64,000 bases of DNA from Psettodes erumei (lineage: Eukaryota; Chordata; Actinopteri; Pleuronectiformes; Psettodidae): positions 186,001 to 250,000 of the forward strand of contig JAFBJZ010000856.1 in assembly GCA_016785225.1 (NCBI GenBank), written 5' to 3'. Positions 59,772 to 64,000 of the stretch are shown here, in pieces. The notes beneath the pieces were generated by a model. It was not told where the DNA came from. It saw only the letters and a list, made by a program, of their open reading frames with translations, and did not search any database. The translations under genes and the position numbers were made by a program. How positions within the stretch are numbered: the first letter of the stretch is position 1; the number at the start of each line of letters is the position of its first letter.

Positions 59772-60118
59772 CCCCAATAAAACAGCCCTGCTCAATTATG
59801 CTCACAAATACCCACATACCTCACAGCCCAGTGTGGGCCTATAAATCAAGGTCTTCCCTGAGATCTGGTCTGGAGGATGAGCAGAACAAGCCCACTGGGC
59901 AAGCGAGGATGGGGGGCGGATGAGAAAGGAAGATGAAAAGGTGGAGGCAAGACGTTAAGCCAAGCTGCGGTCGCGCGTGCTTTCCTGCTAACAGACATTT
60001 TTCTCAATCTGGCCTGTCACACGGTGAAATGTTCTAAGCAAGATTAATCTCTGCTTTAGGATGCAGGTGAATACTGTGGCATTTGTCATGTAATAGAACG
60101 AGAAGTAGCTGCACTAAA

Positions 60119-60176
60119 CAAACACACACATGCATACACACACACACACGTGTGCACACATACACACACACAGACA
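60119..60176. repeat. Imperfect (CA)n microsatellite
   Basis: CACACA with TG, TA and GT interruptions. Confidence 0.85.
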
Positions 60177-60189
60177 CCATCAAGGGTGA

Positions 60190-61320
60190 TGGAATGCAGA
60201 GATAGAAAAAAAAGTTCAATCTCCTGTCTTCTGGTTGAAGAGTTTAAATGATCAACAGGTAGGATTAACTGCTTTTTTTTATTGAACTGGCAGGCTCTGC
60301 TGACAGAGATTTGATCTGTGATCAATTGACTTTTGCTAGCAATATGACAAAAACCTCCAGCATTTGACAAAAAACCCCTCTTCTTTTAAAACAAAAAATT
60401 TTCAACAGCATAGAAAATATACTGTAAAGTAGCTTGGATAAAAGTGCGGGTTTCGAAAGTATAACATTTCTTAATGAGACTAATTTTAGTTTGTTTGTGC
60501 CCAGCACTGCTGAAAGACGTGAAAAGCACACACTCCATTCAGGGATATGTTACCTGGGTTTGCAAGGTGGGTGAGTACCCAGCTCGCTGCAAACAATTAG
60601 GTGCACATCAACATGAGACAAGTTAACGCCAAAGAATAATGAGCAGGTCAGCTAACAAGTACCCTGCAGCCCACATCCTGATTAGCAGAGGAGCCAGTGA
60701 AAGGACCACTCACACACAGAGAGCCATTTAGCATAATTAGATGTCCAGGGGAGAAAAGTGCTCGGACGAAGGGTTCATCGTTTTAGATCACATCAGCTTG
60801 TGAGTGTGTCATCATATTATGGGGGAGGGAATAAGGGCGGTGCGCATTAGCTAGAAAATATCAAAGATTAACAAGAGCTATTTTTAACTTTGATGCAATT
60901 TCACACATCAGTGCTACTGTGGAATGCATTATATCTAAGTTGTATTGCAGTCTCTAAATTAGGCACCTTTGTGTATTATGTGCCTTGCAGTCTTAGCAGT
61001 TGTCTTTATCTGAATAATAAAGGACTAAGTTGTGTAAACTGTACCTTTTACTATCTGCTGTCTGCCATTAAATAATTAACTGTCACTAATACCATGCTTT
61101 TAGGTGTCAAATGTGCTGCAGATGTCCTGTCCATGTAAAACCCAAAAGCAGTCAATATCATAGAAGGCTGAGAAGTTTCATGTTTATTCATCAAAAGTTT
61201 GTTTGAACAAACTTCAAAGCACTGACATTGACCTTATTAAAAACCCCCGCCACGATCAATTTTGAGAGAAGGAAAAACACTGCAATATTGGCCTCTGTTG
61301 GTTGGAAAGAGTAGTCTCTT
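60190..61320. other. Gene-free stretch
   Basis: No gene seen. 60560-60790 is repeat-poor, contains TAATTA-type cores (AAACAATTAGGTG, GCATAATTAGATG) and could be a conserved non-coding element; this needs alignment. Confidence 0.35.
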
Positions 61321-61324
61321 CAAA

Positions 61325-61620
61325 CTCTGACCACACCCTATAGCACAGCTGGGTGTGGTCTGCCTTGTATTATAGTGCAGCGGTACAATGCAGCTGAACA
61401 GGGTGTGGAAAAAAACATGTCGTCACTGCCAGTTGTGGTCATTTTGACACTGGGTTGAAAAGCAGAGTTTCTCTGGCCTCTCTTTAAGTTTAAAATGAGT
61501 TGCACCACAAACCACACCCACCAGCTGTGATGGATGAGCTGTGCTGCACCTGCAACCATGCCACAGTGACGTCACTGTGCACTGACACACCCCCTGGTGC
61601 ACTTCTACATCACTGCAATC
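61325..61620. repeat. Palindrome-rich block, probable interspersed repeat
   Basis: Contains a perfect 10-bp inverted repeat (GACCACACCC at 61329-61338, GGGTGTGGTC at 61351-61360) and an 18-bp perfect palindrome around a full CRE (61562-61579). Text at about 61505-61530 resembles the window start. The style suggests a decayed DNA-transposon-like or SINE-like repeat, family unknown. Confidence 0.4.
61562..61579. promoter_or_regulatory. Perfect 18-bp palindrome containing a consensus CRE
   Basis: CACAGTGACGTCACTGTG equals its own reverse complement and has TGACGTCA at its centre. It is the only full consensus CRE I noticed in the window. It lies in probable repeat sequence far from the gene, so function is doubtful. 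Confidence 0.5.
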
Positions 61621-61629
61621 AATATGAGA

Positions 61630-64000
61630 AGTTAAACCAATTGGGATCAGCAAAAACATGATTTTCAGCAGGGTAGTTAAGCCAGATGTGACCAACAAAT
61701 CAAACATGGTACTTTAGTTAATGTTATAAAACTGTAACAAAATACATTTTTAACTATGTGTCAACAATGCATATAAATTTCTGTGTGAGTGTGAAATGGG
61801 TGTTGTATGTCTGATGATCTTTACTGGTAGTTACAGTATATAGATTTACAAATGGACATGTCAGTGTTGTACTGGTATTTGGTAGAAATCTGTATGTGTT
61901 GTTTTCAAACTAAGATTTCCGCTATGTACAGGAATTGTTTTTGCCTTTTGCCAGCACACCTGACAGAATAGTGGGATGTTCAGATGTCACTTTGTAACAT
62001 TAGTAACATTTCTAATTAGTAGCTGTTCTGAATTCACCACGTGACCCAAAAGTATAATAAAGGTTAACAGTAGTTTTCCCTCACAGTCACAGAAGGGTGG
62101 AAACCTATCTCTCTCACTTCTTGTGATGCATCAGGTTCTTGGGTCTTTTGCACCTCAGTGTAGCATTTACAAATAGCACATGGATTAGCACTCAAAAATT
62201 AAAAGGGCAACTGCCTTACATATATCACTGAACCATGCTATCAAAAGAGTATGATAATCAGTGAACAATTAACATGTTTGCAGTTTTAATACAAGATAAA
62301 TTAGTTGACAGTTATATAAGTTTAGTGTTTGTCTGCTGAGCTGTAATGAATGCTTACTATCATATAAATCTGTTAAATTAAATCTGGCTGGATGGGACAG
62401 CAATGCTTTTAACGCTCTTAGAATTAACGATGACAATTTTGCTGAGCAGCAGCCTTTTAGTAAGTTAACTACTCTCAGCTGAAAAAAATAGAATCATGAA
62501 AAAAATGAAGGGAAAGAGGAAAATTTTTTGAAAGGACTATCAGTTTGAATAGACTATGTAGCAGTGATTGTAATTTACGTTGAGTTTGTTGCTTGCTATT
62601 TTGCACTCATTCAAATTTTCTGGTTGCATCAGCACTTTTTTCCCCTCTTCTCCAACTTATGAGTCATCCTGAGCAAAATCCCTGCTTTAAAAAACAATTA
62701 GATCAGACAGGCTCCAGTAATGCAGCAGGGATCCAACGTTACCTACCTACCTACTGCCGCGGTGAGAAATGGAGGGGGAGAGGGTGTCTGGGAGGGAGGG
62801 GCAAGGGATCTCAGAGACAGTAGAGAAGGGAGGAGTGCAGGAACAGGAGTATGACTCACAGATCAACACAGCCACTTTACAGGTATAATGGGGTTTTTTC
62901 CCTGCTGTAAAATTAGCATTATTCTCTTCTGTCTTTTGCTCACATCAGGGGTTTCGTTAAACAAATATTTTCTGTCGCTGACTGATTTTATTCTAACAAA
63001 AATCTGAAGGCACTCCATCAGTTAGACAGATTAGAGAGCGATCTAACCGAGGTAATTCACACTTAACATTGTGAATAACCACAAGTGGACCACCGGTAGT
63101 AACCCCCCGTCCAGTTGGTGGTGAGTGTGCATATTAATTAGCTACGGTCAGAGAAACTCTGTACCGGAGAACTCCCACTCTCTGAACTTCCAGGTTGTGT
63201 GGGGGCGCTCGAGACGTAGTCCCAAATGAATGGGGTCCAATGGCACTGTAGCCCAAAATATTATGTTTACGAGGTAGGAGGTTGTAGTGTAAAATCATTC
63301 TGTAAGTATCTGTGACATTACGCCATTTAAGCCAATGTAGCATTTGCCAAATTATCGTGTTCAACAATTTCTTTTGTCAAAATTGTATAAAAGTACTTTG
63401 TTCGATAGTGAGAAAGTTTGACGTGACCTCCAGGTTCACGTGTCACTTCTTCTTCAGATCCACCTTGATAATGACTGTGTTGTGAGAGGTTGATGATGAG
63501 TGGATCATTAATGGCTCAGGGAAAAAAATAACCATATTGTTCCTCACTGTGGTATCCTCACTCATCGCACTCACATCTCGTTTCCATTTCTTCTGATACT
63601 CGATAATCTGGCGCATCAAAGAGTATCTGATATTAATCACTGGCTAAATTCTGCAAATTCATTTCCCTCGTGGATCTCTTCACAAAGCCTCTTAAAATCA
63701 TCTACTGATAATGAAGCTCATTAGTGCGGCTTCGTATTCTCTTCATTTCCCCCTCTGCAGCTTACTCTGTCTTGACAAGCAACACTAACAAGCAGTGTCT
63801 CAACGAGGATTTTTTTTCTTAGAATAGAAAACGTCAAACTAGGGCTTATCATCTGTAGAACAGTGAAGCAAGAGGATTAGAAATGATTGTTGATCATTCG
63901 CTGGACTTTATTAGTGGTATTACTACTCAATGGAGTATGATTTTCAAACTCACACTGTTAATAAAACGGTTCCAAATGCTAGGATATTATTTCATTAGCC
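61630..64000. other. Gene-free stretch to the window end
   Basis: No gene seen. It holds a quadruplex motif at about 62773-62804 and repeat-like text at about 63110-63245 (GGGGGCGCTCGAGACG, AATGAATGGGGTCC) of the kind found in dispersed teleost elements. Confidence 0.45.
62773..62804 (+). other. G-quadruplex motif
   Basis: Runs GGGGG, GGG, GGG, GGG and GGGG separated by loops of one to five bases. Preceded by a short TACC tandem (62740-62753). No gene is attached to it here. Confidence 0.5.

Overview
The window is vertebrate nuclear DNA, almost certainly from a teleost (ray-finned) fish. It carries one protein-coding gene that I can identify firmly, the PACAP precursor gene adcyap1 on the + strand. 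The rest is non-coding DNA, rich in CA/GT, CT/GA and homopolymer microsatellites. It also holds decayed fish-type retroelements: an internally deleted LINE, a 5'-truncated LINE tail with a 16-bp target-site duplication, a tRNA-derived SINE and a possible solo LTR. Short introns, the PACAP sequence and the repeat types point to a fish; I cannot name the species.

Layout. 1-2340 is GC-rich with promoter-like sequence, including a CpG-rich block with an ETS site, a YY1-like site and a minus-strand splice donor. This may be the 5' end of a gene running leftward out of the window. 2340-5900 is intergenic with repeats, including a LINE remnant at about 4105-4650. 5830-6600 is the adcyap1 upstream region: an RE1-like site, a long CA tract, a CRE-like site, a G-quadruplex motif and a TATA box. 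adcyap1 occupies about 6605-10055: a non-coding exon 1, coding exons at 7189-7292, 8206-8340 and 9471-9654, and a 3' UTR. From about 10060 to 64000 I see no supportable protein-coding gene, only a long gene-poor flank with scattered repeats.

The main result is in the intron between the second and third coding exons. At 8710-8813 there is a recognisable exon for PACAP-related peptide (PRP, the GHRH-like peptide normally encoded just before PACAP). Its splice sites and phases are intact, but it is 104 nt instead of the 105 nt needed to keep frame. One missing base at about 8746-8747 produces an immediate TGA. As read here, only mRNAs that skip this exon can make PACAP, giving a predicted 140-residue precursor. 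The skip junction also removes the Lys-Arg site that would have released PRP. PACAP itself is intact and strongly conserved, with its processing and amidation signals.

No CRISPR array, rRNA, intact tRNA gene or intact mobile element was found. Everything about regulation and conserved non-coding elements is motif-based and would need alignment or expression data.
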